Of a stretch of DNA of 64,000 nt, positions 25,917 to 34,135 are shown in pieces. The notes beneath the pieces were generated by a model. The model was not told the origin of the DNA and searched no databases. It worked only from the letters and a program-made list of their open reading frames with translations. The DNA comes from Okibacterium fritillariae (GTDB lineage Bacteria > Actinomycetota > Actinomycetes > Actinomycetales > Microbacteriaceae): positions 496,001-560,000 of the forward strand of contig NZ_FUZP01000001.1 in NCBI RefSeq assembly GCF_900167575.1, given 5' to 3'. A program made the translations under genes and the position numbers. Each line of letters begins with the position of its first letter. Position 1 is the stretch's first letter.

Positions 25917-28900
25917 ATGCCGCAGACCTCGCCGGGCACCGATTCGAGTGCCGATCAACTCACCGCCGAAGCGATCGTGCTCGCGCGCCGGTGGCTCGAC
26001 GAATCCGCCGACGCCCCGGCCGATCCCGCGGCCGAACGCCTCGCCGGCGTGCTGAAAGACCCCAACGGGCTCGCCTTCGCGGTGGGCTTCGTCGACGGCG
26101 TCATGCGGCCGGAGGATCTGTTCGTCGCGGGCTACAACCTGCAGCGCGTGGCGAAGCTGGCGCCCGGATTCCTGCCCGTGCCCCTGCGAGCCATGATCGC
26201 GGCCGGTGGAACACTGGGCCCCGTCATCCCACCCGTCGTCATCCCGCTCGCGCGCAAGATGTTGCGCCAGATGGTCGGGCACCTGGTCGTCGATGCGACG
26301 CCCGCGAAGCTCGGCCCCGCCATCGCGCGTTTGCGGGGCGACGGCTCACGGCTCAACCTCAACCTGTTGGGCGAGGCCGTGCTGGGCGACCACGAAGCCG
26401 ACCGCCGCCTCGAGGGCACACGCACGCTGCTGGCCCGCGACGACGTGGACTACGTGTCGATCAAGGTGTCGGCCATCGCGGCACAGCTCTCGATGTGGGC
26501 CTTCGACGACGCCGTCGAACGCGTCGTCGAACGACTCACACCCCTCTACGAATTGGCTCTCGCGGGCGGCCCCGACGGACCCAAATTCATCAACCTCGAC
26601 ATGGAGGAGTACCGCGATCTCGACCTCACGATCGCGGTGTTCCAGGGTCTGCTCGACCAGCCGCAGCTGAAGGCTCTCGAGGCCGGCATCGTCTTGCAGG
26701 CCTACCTGCCCGACGCCTTCGCGGCCATGCAGCGACTGCAGGACTGGGCGGCCGCGCGGGTCGCCGACGGTGGCGCGCCCATCAAGGTGCGTCTCGTCAA
26801 GGGCGCCAACCTCGCCATGGAGCACGTCGACGCCACCATGCACGGCTGGCCGCTCGCCACCTTCGACCGCAAACAGGACACCGACGCGAACTACAAGCGC
26901 ATCCTCGACTGGTCGCTCACGCGCGAACGCACGGCCGCCGTGAAGCTCGGCATCGCCGGCCACAACCTCTTCGACATCGCCTGGGCGCACCTGCTCGCCA
27001 AGAAGCGCAAGGTGCAGGACCGCGTCGACGTCGAGATGCTGCTGGGCATGGCGACCGGTCAGGCGCAGGCCGTGGCACGGGATGTCGGGCAGCTGCTGCT
27101 CTACACGCCCGTCGTCGACCCCAAGGAATTCGACGTCGCCATCTCCTACCTGATCCGCCGGCTCGAAGAGAACGCGTCGAACGAGAACTTCTTGTCGGCC
27201 GTGTTCGAACTGGGCGCCGATGCCACGTTGTTCGAGCGGGAGAAGTCGCGGTTCGAAGCATCCGTGGCGCAGCTGGCCGCCGTGGAAGAAGCCGACGCGA
27301 ACGGGGATGACGCGGCCACCGTGTCGCTCACGCCCGAGCCGCGCCGCCGCCAGAACCGCGAGACCGAGTGGACGCTCGAGGCCGCCCCGGCGCCCGGCAA
27401 GGCGTCGTCGACCGCGCTGTATCGCGAACCCGCGGGGGACCAGCCGGTCGAACTCGGCATGACCGAGCAGGTCTTGGGTCTCTCGAAGCGGCACCAGACC
27501 GAGTCGCCCTTCGACACCGTGCGGGTCTACACGACCGACACCGAGATCCGGCTGCCGAAAACCGAACTGGGTGCGCCCGGTTTCGTCAACGCGCTCGACA
27601 CCGACCCGTCGCTGCCCGCCAACCGCGAGTGGGCCGCGCGCCTGCTCGCCCGCGTGGCCGACAGCACCATCGGCAGCGACACCATCGAGGCCGCGCGCGT
27701 GCTCGACGCCTTCCACCTCGAAGACCTGGTCGAAAAGGCGCGGGATGCCGGGGCCACCTGGGGTGCCCGCCCCGCCGCCGTGCGCGCCGCCATCCTCGAC
27801 CGCGCGGGGCTCGCCCTCGCCGCCAACCGCGACCGCCTGCTCGAGGTGATGGCGTCCGAGACGGGCAAGACCATCGCCGAAGCCGACCCCGAGGTGTCCG
27901 AGGCCATCGACTTCGCGCACTACTACGCCGCGCGGGCGCGCGAGCTCGACGCCGTGCGCGGTGCCCGGTTCGTGTCGCCGCGGCTCATCGTCGTCGCGCC
28001 GCCGTGGAACTTCCCGGTCGCCATCCCGACCGGTTCGGTGCTGGCGTCACTCGCCGTCGGTGCCGGTGTCATTCTGAAGCCCGCGCCCCAGGCCCGTCGC
28101 ACGGCGGCCGTGCTGTGCGAGGCGCTGTGGGAGGCCGGTATTCCGCGCGACCTGCTCGTGCTGGCCGACGTCGACGAGGCCGAGCTCGGGCAGCGCCTGA
28201 TCGCCCACGAGGCCGTCGACCGAGTCATCCTCACCGGTGCCTGGCAGACCGCCGCCCTGTTCCGCTCCTGGCGGCCCGACCTGCCGCTGCTCGCCGAGAC
28301 GAGCGGCAAGAACGCCATCGTGGTCACGCCGAGCGCCGACTTCGACCTGGCCGTCGCCGACATCGTGAAGAGCGCCTTCGGGCACGCGGGGCAGAAATGC
28401 TCGGCCGCGTCGCTCGTGATCCTGGTGGGTTCTGTGGCGAAGAGCGAGCGGTTCCGCCGGCAGCTCATCGACGCCGTGTCGAGCCTGCGCGTCGGCTACC
28501 CGAGCGACCCGGCCTCGCAGATGGGGCCGCTCATCGAGCAGCCCTCAGAGAAGCTGCTGTGGGCGCTGACCGAGCTGGATGCCGGCGAGCAGTGGCTCGT
28601 GAAGCCCAAACAGCTCGACGAGACGGGCGTGCTCTGGTCGCCCGGCGTGCGCACCGGAGTGAGCGCGGGTTCACGTTTCCACCGCACCGAGTTCTTCGGG
28701 CCGTCGCTCGGCATCATGACCGCCAAGAACCTCGACGACGCCATCGCGCTCGTCAACGACGTCGACTACGGGCTGACCTCGGGTCTCTTCACGCAGGACC
28801 CCGAAGACCTGCGCGTCTGGGCGGCCACGGTCGAAGCGGGCAACCTCTACGTCAACCGCGGCATCACGGGTGCCATCGTGCAGCGCCAGCCGTTCGGCGG

Positions 28901-30011
28901 CTGGAAGCGTTCGGCCGTGGGCACGGGAGCCAAGGCGGGCGGCCCGAACTATCTCGCGGCGCTCGGCTCGTGGCAGCCCGACAGCGGTTCGGCGTCGACC
29001 ACGCTGCACCTGCGCGGGCTCGACCCCAAGATCGTGCAACTCATCGAGGCGGCCCAGCCGGCCCTCGACTACCGTGCCTTCGACGTGCTGCGGCGCTCGG
29101 CGCTATCCGACGCCATCGTGTGGGGCACCGACTTCGGCGAGACCACGGATGTCTCGGGCCTCGGCGTCGAGCGCAACCTCCTGCGTTACCGTCCCGTGCC
29201 GGTGTCCATCCGGTCGACGCGTGATGCCGAGTTGGGCGACGTGCTGCGCGTCGTCATCGCGGCCATGCGTTCGCGGAGTGTGTTCACGTTGAGCCTGGCG
29301 CTCGGCATCCCCACGTCGGTGCGGCGCGTGCTCGGCGAGATCGGCGTGCAGGTGGCGGTCGAGACGGATGCGGAGTGGCTCGCGCGGTTTGCGCCGGCTG
29401 CCGAGCTGGGAGCGGGAGAGGGCGCTGGCGCTGGGGCAGGCTCGGGTGCCGGCGAGCAGGCCGCGGCCGTTCGTGCGGCGGCTGCCGTTGTCGCCGAGGT
29501 GAGCCCAGAACCCGACAAGCCGTCACCCATCGACATTCCGCTCGATGACGGCGGCGGCTCCGAGGCGCATGCCGGGAACGCCGAGACCGCGAACGCCGAG
29601 GCCGGGACTGAGACCGAGGCAGCCGAGGTCGGCGAGACAGGGGCCGGCCGGACTCCCGATCCCGCTCCCGTCGTCTCCGCCGTAGCTGCGGCAGACGCCG
29701 CCCGAACGGATGCCGCTCAAACGGATGCCGACACGGATGCCGCCCCCGCCGCATCCCCGCTGATCGTCACCGGCGAACCGGCCGTCACGCGCCCCCCGCG
29801 CGTGCGCATCGTCGGCACCGAACCGGAACGAACCGCCCTGCACCGTGCGCTCGCCGTGATCGTGGAGGGCGACCCCGATCTCGCGATCTACTCGGGCGCC
29901 GTCACGTCGGCGGGACGCGTCGAGCTCCTGCCGTTCCTGCGCGAACAGTCGATCACCATCACGGCCCACCGCTTCGGCAACGCCGACACGTGGTCGGAGG
30001 ACGTGCTCTAA
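25917..30011 (+). CDS. putA: Bifunctional proline dehydrogenase / glutamate-semialdehyde dehydrogenase (PutA)
   Basis: A 1364-aa PutA that oxidises proline to glutamate in two steps. The FAD-dependent proline dehydrogenase barrel spans roughly residues 95-430 (RLVKGANLAMEHV; YLIRRLEENASNENFL). The aldehyde dehydrogenase domain spans roughly 520-1050, with the catalytic Glu in LLAETSGKN (about 793) and Cys828 in GQKCSAAS. The C-terminal 300 residues hold a long Ala/Gly/Glu-rich linker (about 1161-1280) and a terminal domain. No N-terminal ribbon-helix-helix repressor domain is present, so it should not autoregulate. Confidence 0.93.
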   Translation: MPQTSPGTDSSADQLTAEAIVLARRWLDESADAPADPAAERLAGVLKDPNGLAFAVGFVDGVMRPEDLFVAGYNLQRVAKLAPGFLPVPLRAMIAAGGTLGPVIPPVVIPLARKMLRQMVGHLVVDATPAKLGPAIARLRGDGSRLNLNLLGEAVLGDHEADRRLEGTRTLLARDDVDYVSIKVSAIAAQLSMWAFDDAVERVVERLTPLYELALAGGPDGPKFINLDMEEYRDLDLTIAVFQGLLDQPQLKALEAGIVLQAYLPDAFAAMQRLQDWAAARVADGGAPIKVRLVKGANLAMEHVDATMHGWPLATFDRKQDTDANYKRILDWSLTRERTAAVKLGIAGHNLFDIAWAHLLAKKRKVQDRVDVEMLLGMATGQAQAVARDVGQLLLYTPVVDPKEFDVAISYLIRRLEENASNENFLSAVFELGADATLFEREKSRFEASVAQLAAVEEADANGDDAATVSLTPEPRRRQNRETEWTLEAAPAPGKASSTALYREPAGDQPVELGMTEQVLGLSKRHQTESPFDTVRVYTTDTEIRLPKTELGAPGFVNALDTDPSLPANREWAARLLARVADSTIGSDTIEAARVLDAFHLEDLVEKARDAGATWGARPAAVRAAILDRAGLALAANRDRLLEVMASETGKTIAEADPEVSEAIDFAHYYAARARELDAVRGARFVSPRLIVVAPPWNFPVAIPTGSVLASLAVGAGVILKPAPQARRTAAVLCEALWEAGIPRDLLVLADVDEAELGQRLIAHEAVDRVILTGAWQTAALFRSWRPDLPLLAETSGKNAIVVTPSADFDLAVADIVKSAFGHAGQKCSAASLVILVGSVAKSERFRRQLIDAVSSLRVGYPSDPASQMGPLIEQPSEKLLWALTELDAGEQWLVKPKQLDETGVLWSPGVRTGVSAGSRFHRTEFFGPSLGIMTAKNLDDAIALVNDVDYGLTSGLFTQDPEDLRVWAATVEAGNLYVNRGITGAIVQRQPFGGWKRSAVGTGAKAGGPNYLAALGSWQPDSGSASTTLHLRGLDPKIVQLIEAAQPALDYRAFDVLRRSALSDAIVWGTDFGETTDVSGLGVERNLLRYRPVPVSIRSTRDAELGDVLRVVIAAMRSRSVFTLSLALGIPTSVRRVLGEIGVQVAVETDAEWLARFAPAAELGAGEGAGAGAGSGAGEQAAAVRAAAAVVAEVSPEPDKPSPIDIPLDDGGGSEAHAGNAETANAEAGTETEAAEVGETGAGRTPDPAPVVSAVAAADAARTDAAQTDADTDAAPAASPLIVTGEPAVTRPPRVRIVGTEPERTALHRALAVIVEGDPDLAIYSGAVTSAGRVELLPFLREQSITITAHRFGNADTWSEDVL

Positions 30012-30090
30012 ACAGACGACGCGGGGCCGAATTGTCCACAGCCCCGCAGAGGACTCCCCGCCCGCCACGCGGGAGGGGGATACTGGGCAG

Positions 30091-30135
30091 ATGAGTGAAG
30101 AGCGCGCCATCGCATCCAAGACCCGGTCGCTGTGA
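30091..30135 (+). CDS. Possible 14-aa leader peptide upstream of the MFS gene
   Basis: A short ORF (MSEERAIASKTRSL) whose TGA overlaps the ATG of the MFS gene (TGATG), an arrangement that permits translational reinitiation. GATACT lies 6 nt before its ATG and GAGGGGG farther upstream. It may be a leader peptide or a chance ORF. Confidence 0.3.
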   Translation: MSEERAIASKTRSL

Positions 30136-31616
30136 TGTCTGCGGCGGGCGGGACGAGCGCGGCGGGCGGCTCACGAGCTTCGGGAGCCTCAAGCGCGTCG
30201 GCGAGTGGCGCCCCGGTCGGCGGCCTGACGCGTGAGCGGCGCGTGCTCATCATCGCCATCCTCGCGTCGTTCGTGGCGTTCCTCGACGGGTCGATCGTCA
30301 ACGTGGCGCTTCCCTCGATCGATCGCGACCTGGGTGGTGGACTGGCCACGCAGCAGTGGGTGGTCGACGCCTATCTCCTCACCCTCGGCGCACTCATCCT
30401 CCTGGCGGGTTCGCTGTCGGATGCTTTCGGCCGCGTGCGCGTAATGAGCGTCGGGCTCGTGGGGTTCGGCGTCACCTCGGTGTTGTGCGCCATCGCGCCG
30501 ACCGCCGAGATCCTGATCGGCGCACGGGCGGCGCAGGGTGCCGCCGGGGCCCTGCTCGTGCCGAGTTCGCTCGCGCTCATCATCTCGACCTTCCACGGCG
30601 TGCCGCAGGCGAAGGCCATCGGCAGCTGGACGGCGTGGACCGGAACGGCCATGATCATCGGCCCGCTGCTCGGCGGGTTCCTCATCGACACCGTCTCGTG
30701 GCGCCTCATCTTCGCCATCAACGTTCTGCCCATCGCGTTCACGCTCGTGCTGCTTCACCGCCTGCGCGGCGCGGGGCGGCCCGAGCATCCGGCCCGCATC
30801 GACTGGGTGGGGGCGGTCTTGGGCGCGCTGGGCCTCGCGGGCCCGGTCTTCGCTCTGATCGAGCAGGGCCGATTGGGATGGTCGAGCCCCGTCGTCTGGA
30901 TCCCCCTCGTGCTGGGTCTCGCCTGCCTCGCGGCTTTCATCGCCTGGGAACGCCGCGCGCCGGCCCCCATGATGCCGCTCGGCCTCTTCGGCTCGCGCAA
31001 CTTCTCGGCCGGCAATATCGCCACGCTGTTCATCTATGGCGCGCTGTCGTTCGGCTTCTTCATCGTGGCCATCTACCTGCAGCAGGTGGCGGGTGTGTCG
31101 GCGTTCCTCACGGGCCTCTCGCTCATGCCGCCGACGCTCGTCATGCTGTTCCTGTCGAGCCGTTTCGGCGCCCTGTCGGGTCGCTTCGGGCCGCGCCTCT
31201 TCATGACCGTCGGCCCCCTCGTCGCGGGCGCCGGTTTCCTCTGGTTGATCAGCGTCTCGCCCGAGCTCAACTATTGGACACAGATCTTGCCGGGCCTGCT
31301 GCTCTTCGGCCTGGGTCTCTCGGCCACCGTCGCGCCGCTGACGAGCGCCATCCTCGGCGCCATCGCCGACGCGCAGGCGGGCATCGGCTCGGCCGTGAAC
31401 AACGCGGTGTCGCGCATCGCGGGCCTCATCACCATCGCGTGCGCATCGCTCATCATCGGCGAGAGCCTCGACCTCGACGGTCTGCACCGGGCCATGATCG
31501 CCACGGCGGCCATGCTCGTGCTCGGCGGGCTGGTGTCGTGGTTCGGCATCCGCAACCCCCGTGCCGCCGCTGCGGACGCGAGCCGCGCGGACAACGGTGC
31601 GGCGCCGGTCGGCTAG
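30132..31616 (+). CDS. MFS drug:H+ antiporter, DHA2 (EmrB/QacA) family
   Basis: A protein of about 494 aa with 14 predicted membrane segments, the DHA2 layout. Motif A is GSLSDAFGRVRVM and the N-terminal signature is LDGSIVNVALPSI (about residue 51). Such pumps export toxic organic cations or antibiotics using the proton gradient. The first 35 residues are Ser/Gly/Ala-rich and cytoplasmic. GTG 30132 and ATG 30135 are adjacent; the ATG overlaps the leader-ORF stop. No regulator is immediately adjacent. Confidence 0.9.
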   Translation: MMSAAGGTSAAGGSRASGASSASASGAPVGGLTRERRVLIIAILASFVAFLDGSIVNVALPSIDRDLGGGLATQQWVVDAYLLTLGALILLAGSLSDAFGRVRVMSVGLVGFGVTSVLCAIAPTAEILIGARAAQGAAGALLVPSSLALIISTFHGVPQAKAIGSWTAWTGTAMIIGPLLGGFLIDTVSWRLIFAINVLPIAFTLVLLHRLRGAGRPEHPARIDWVGAVLGALGLAGPVFALIEQGRLGWSSPVVWIPLVLGLACLAAFIAWERRAPAPMMPLGLFGSRNFSAGNIATLFIYGALSFGFFIVAIYLQQVAGVSAFLTGLSLMPPTLVMLFLSSRFGALSGRFGPRLFMTVGPLVAGAGFLWLISVSPELNYWTQILPGLLLFGLGLSATVAPLTSAILGAIADAQAGIGSAVNNAVSRIAGLITIACASLIIGESLDLDGLHRAMIATAAMLVLGGLVSWFGIRNPRAAAADASRADNGAAPVG

Positions 31617-31648
31617 AGCCATCGGCGGCGCACGGACCGCGCCCGAAA

Positions 31649-31969
31649 TCAGGCCGGGTGCTGTGCGCCCTCGCGGGGCTCGGCCGAGACCTGCAGGCCG
31701 CCCGTGCTGTTGGCGGACATCATGAGCTGTTCGATCCACTCACGGTTCAGCGTGGCGTCGCGGCTGCCCGAGAAGATGAACTGCAGCGGGATGGACGGGT
31801 GAATCCACACGGTGCTGCGGCCGCCACCGCCGTCGATGCCGTGGTCCCACGACAGCGTGAATTTCTCGTCGCGGCGCAGTTTCGTCACGATGGCCACCTT
31901 GAGGTGGGCGAGCAGACGATCATCGAACTCTATTTCGGCGGAGTCGTAGCCGTAAATGATTCTTCCCAC
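31649..31969 (-). CDS. Small conserved protein (MGRIIYG family, possibly DUF7882)
   Basis: A 106-aa soluble protein beginning MGRIIYGYDSAEIEFDDRLLAHLKV, a pattern I associate with a Microbacteriaceae family (recalled as DUF7882; relatives are sometimes labelled ATP-dependent DNA ligase without good reason). It has a central beta-rich FTLSWDHGIDGGGGRSTVWIHP and no ligase active-site motif. The start is GTG 31969. Function unknown. It is divergent in role from its neighbours and converges on the MFS gene. Confidence 0.65.
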   Translation of the reverse strand: MGRIIYGYDSAEIEFDDRLLAHLKVAIVTKLRRDEKFTLSWDHGIDGGGGRSTVWIHPSIPLQFIFSGSRDATLNREWIEQLMMSANSTGGLQVSAEPREGAQHPA

Positions 31970-32043
31970 GGGGGTTCCCTACTTCGTTCGTCGGTCCATC
32001 GACCGGCGAAAGGTGAAGCCTCCTCGGTCGAGATGAGTCTAAA

Positions 32044-32427
32044 TCACGGATGCTCGCGCGTCTGCGTTCCGTGCAGTGCGGCCGTCACAATCGCCAACGC
32101 CTCGGCCGGCGTCAGGCCCAACTGCGCGGTGCGCTCGGCGTAGGAGGTGGCGGCCTGCTGAGCATGCTTCTGGTCGGCGTCCCCGGTGGCCGACACGAAC
32201 GTGCCGTTGCGCCCGCGGGTCTCGATCACGTCGTCGTGCTCGAGTTCGCGATAGGCGCGCGCGATGGTGTTGGGCGCGAGACCCAGCTCGTCGGCGAGCT
32301 TGCGCACCGTCGGCAGCTTCGTGCCGGGAACAAGCGTCCCGTCCTTGATCCCCGAGATGACCTGTGTGCGCAGCTGCTCGAACGGCGCCGTCACCGAGGC
32401 GGGGTCGATACGGAACGGATTCGGCAC
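32044..32427 (-). CDS. GntR family regulator (YtrA-like)
   Basis: A 127-aa GntR-type repressor. The winged helix is at residues about 15-80, with TKLPTVRKLADELGLAPNTIARAYRELEHDDVIETRGRNGTF. A short helical C-terminus without a large effector domain indicates the YtrA subgroup, which often controls ABC transporters. The GTG start has a GGGAG site. No ABC transporter is nearby, so its target is probably itself or elsewhere. Confidence 0.88.
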   Translation of the reverse strand: MPNPFRIDPASVTAPFEQLRTQVISGIKDGTLVPGTKLPTVRKLADELGLAPNTIARAYRELEHDDVIETRGRNGTFVSATGDADQKHAQQAATSYAERTAQLGLTPAEALAIVTAALHGTQTREHP

Positions 32428-32459
32428 GCGCTCTCCCTCGATGGATGATGGGTGCCTTC

Positions 32460-32488
32460 AATGTAGCGACACAAAACCGGCGTGGCAA
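32460..32488 (-). promoter_or_regulatory. Promoter of the GntR gene
   Basis: On the minus strand TTGCCA (32488-32483) and TACATT (32465-32460) are 17 bp apart, one of the better -35/-10 pairs in the window. Confidence 0.55.
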
Positions 32489-32552
32489 GGGTCGCCCGTA
32501 TGGCCCGGCCGGTCGCGACGGAAGGGGATAGCGCGCGGCGAACGAGCCGACC

Positions 32553-32558
32553 TATAGT
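32553..32558 (+). promoter_or_regulatory. -10 box of the HAD hydrolase gene
   Basis: TATAGT lies about 97 nt upstream of ATG 32655, in an otherwise GC-rich gap. No convincing -35 is seen. Confidence 0.45.
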
Positions 32559-32654
32559 GGCGGTTCGCGGCACCGACCCGGCGAGAGCGGGCCGGCTCGA
32601 CCGAGACCCGCCAGCACGAGTCGTGTCGTGTCGCGCAACGATAGAAGGAGCTCC

Positions 32655-33332
32655 ATGTCCACCTCGCCCACCGCCGTCCTCTTCGATATCGACGGAACCC
32701 TCGTCGACTCGAACTATCTGCACGTGCAGGCGTGGGAGAAGGCCGTCGACGGGGTGGGGCGCTCGGTCGACTCGTGGCGCATCCACGCGGCCATCGGCAA
32801 GGACTCGTCGCTTCTGATGGAGGCGATTCTGCCCGGGGTCGACGACGAGACGGCGGAGAAGGCATCCGATCTGCACTCGCTCTATTACAAGAAGCTGGCC
32901 GAACGACTCGAGCCCCTGTCGGGTGCGCGTGACCTGATCCGCGCCGTCGCCGAACGGGGCATGCGCGTGGTGCTCGCCACGTCGGCGCCCGAGGACGAGC
33001 TGAAGATTCTGCGCGAGATTCTTGATGTCGAAGACCAGCTGTTCGCCGTGACCTCGTCGGAGGATGTCGAGACCGCGAAGCCGCGTCCCGACATCGTGCT
33101 GGTCGCTCTCGAACGGGCCGGGGTCGACGCTGATCACGCGGTCTTCGTCGGCGACACGGTCTGGGATGTCGAGGCGGCCGCGAAAGCCGGCGTCTCGACC
33201 ATCGGTGTGCGCTCGGGGGGCATCGGCTCGGCTGAGCTGCGCGAAGCGGGTGCCGCCGAGGTCTATGACGACGCGGCCGACATTCTCGCCCACCTCGATT
33301 CGAGCCCGATCGCGGCTCTCCCCGCCGACTGA
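32655..33332 (+). CDS. HAD superfamily phosphatase
   Basis: A 225-aa HAD hydrolase of the phosphoglycolate phosphatase/beta-phosphoglucomutase type. The nucleophile motif FDIDGTLVDS is at residues about 10-19, motif II Thr/Ser is in VLATSAP, motif III Lys is in AKPRPD, and motif IV is FVGDTVWD. A helical cap lies between motifs I and II. An AAGGAG site supports ATG 32655. The substrate is unknown. Confidence 0.9.
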   Translation: MSTSPTAVLFDIDGTLVDSNYLHVQAWEKAVDGVGRSVDSWRIHAAIGKDSSLLMEAILPGVDDETAEKASDLHSLYYKKLAERLEPLSGARDLIRAVAERGMRVVLATSAPEDELKILREILDVEDQLFAVTSSEDVETAKPRPDIVLVALERAGVDADHAVFVGDTVWDVEAAAKAGVSTIGVRSGGIGSAELREAGAAEVYDDAADILAHLDSSPIAALPAD

Positions 33333-33336
33333 CGCG

Positions 33337-33368
33337 AAGGGCGGGCCACCCGGGGGTGACCCGCCCTT
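33337..33368. terminator. Terminator after the HAD gene
   Basis: AAGGGCGGG pairs with CCCGCCCTT, followed by TTCTCTC on the plus strand; it lies between converging genes. Confidence 0.8.
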
Positions 33369-33422
33369 TCTCTCGGCAGAGCAGTGCAGCGCACCGGTGT
33401 GCGGCTCGCGCCCCGCCGGCGC

Positions 33423-33875
33423 CTAACTCGCCGCCGCTGCGGGTGCGGCGTTGAGTTGCGGCTGCTCGGCGTTCGAGCCCTTCTCGGTGATCTGGATCTT
33501 GCGGGGCTTGGCCCGCTCGCTCACCGGGATCAGGATGCTGAGCACGCCGTTCTCGTAGCTCGCGGTGATGCGTTCGACATCGACGCCCTCGCCCAGGCTG
33601 AACTGGCGTAGGTAGGAGCCGTAGGGCCGCTCACGCGACAACCAGGTAGCGCCGGATGTCTCGGGCGCCGTGCGTTCGGCGCGGATCGTGAGCACCTGCC
33701 CGTCGACATCGACATCGACGGAGCCCGGGTCGATGCCCGGCAGATCGGCGTTCACCACGTAGTGATCTCCGCTGCGGTGCAGGTCGACGGGCATGAAGCG
33801 CGGCGACGCCTTGGCGTCGAGAACGCTCGCGGCGAAGCGGTCGAGCTGGCTGAAAGGATCGAAAGACATTGCCAT
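33423..33875 (-). CDS. Hsp20/alpha-crystallin small heat-shock protein
   Basis: A 150-aa small heat-shock protein, an ATP-independent holdase. The alpha-crystallin domain spans about residues 28-128 (VDLHRSGDHYVVNADLPGIDPGSVDVDVDG...ASYENGVLSILIPVSE). The C-terminal IQI motif precedes a short tail. ATG 33875 has a GAGGAGAG site; the long upstream in-frame extension is rejected. It is preceded by a recognisable promoter and short direct repeats that may bind a heat-shock regulator. Confidence 0.93.
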   Translation of the reverse strand: MAMSFDPFSQLDRFAASVLDAKASPRFMPVDLHRSGDHYVVNADLPGIDPGSVDVDVDGQVLTIRAERTAPETSGATWLSRERPYGSYLRQFSLGEGVDVERITASYENGVLSILIPVSERAKPRKIQITEKGSNAEQPQLNAAPAAAAS

Positions 33876-33929
33876 AATGAGTGACTCTCCTCTCGGTGTG
33901 AACCGGGTCCGGGTGACCCGGCAGAAATA

Positions 33930-33968
33930 GAAATACCATGTCGAAAAAGCCGGTTCAAGTCGGTTCAG
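33930..33968 (-). promoter_or_regulatory. Promoter of the hsp20 gene with direct repeats
   Basis: On the minus strand TTGAAC (33958-33953) and TATTTC (33935-33930) are 17 bp apart. CGGTTCA occurs at 33951-33957 and again at 33961-33967, so a duplicated word spans the -35. I do not see the classic HAIR or CIRCE repeat. Confidence 0.5.
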
Positions 33969-34135
33969 CAAATTTTGAGAAAGCCCCCTGGTCGGGTGTT
34001 TTTCGACCATCCGGAGTTTTCGTTCCGGCGCAAGCGGTAGTCGTGCGCGACCGGTGCGCACTAACATCGAGTCCCCGGCGCGTTCTCTCTGAACAAGCCG
34101 GACCGGCACCCCCGATACGCCGGATGGAGAAGCGA

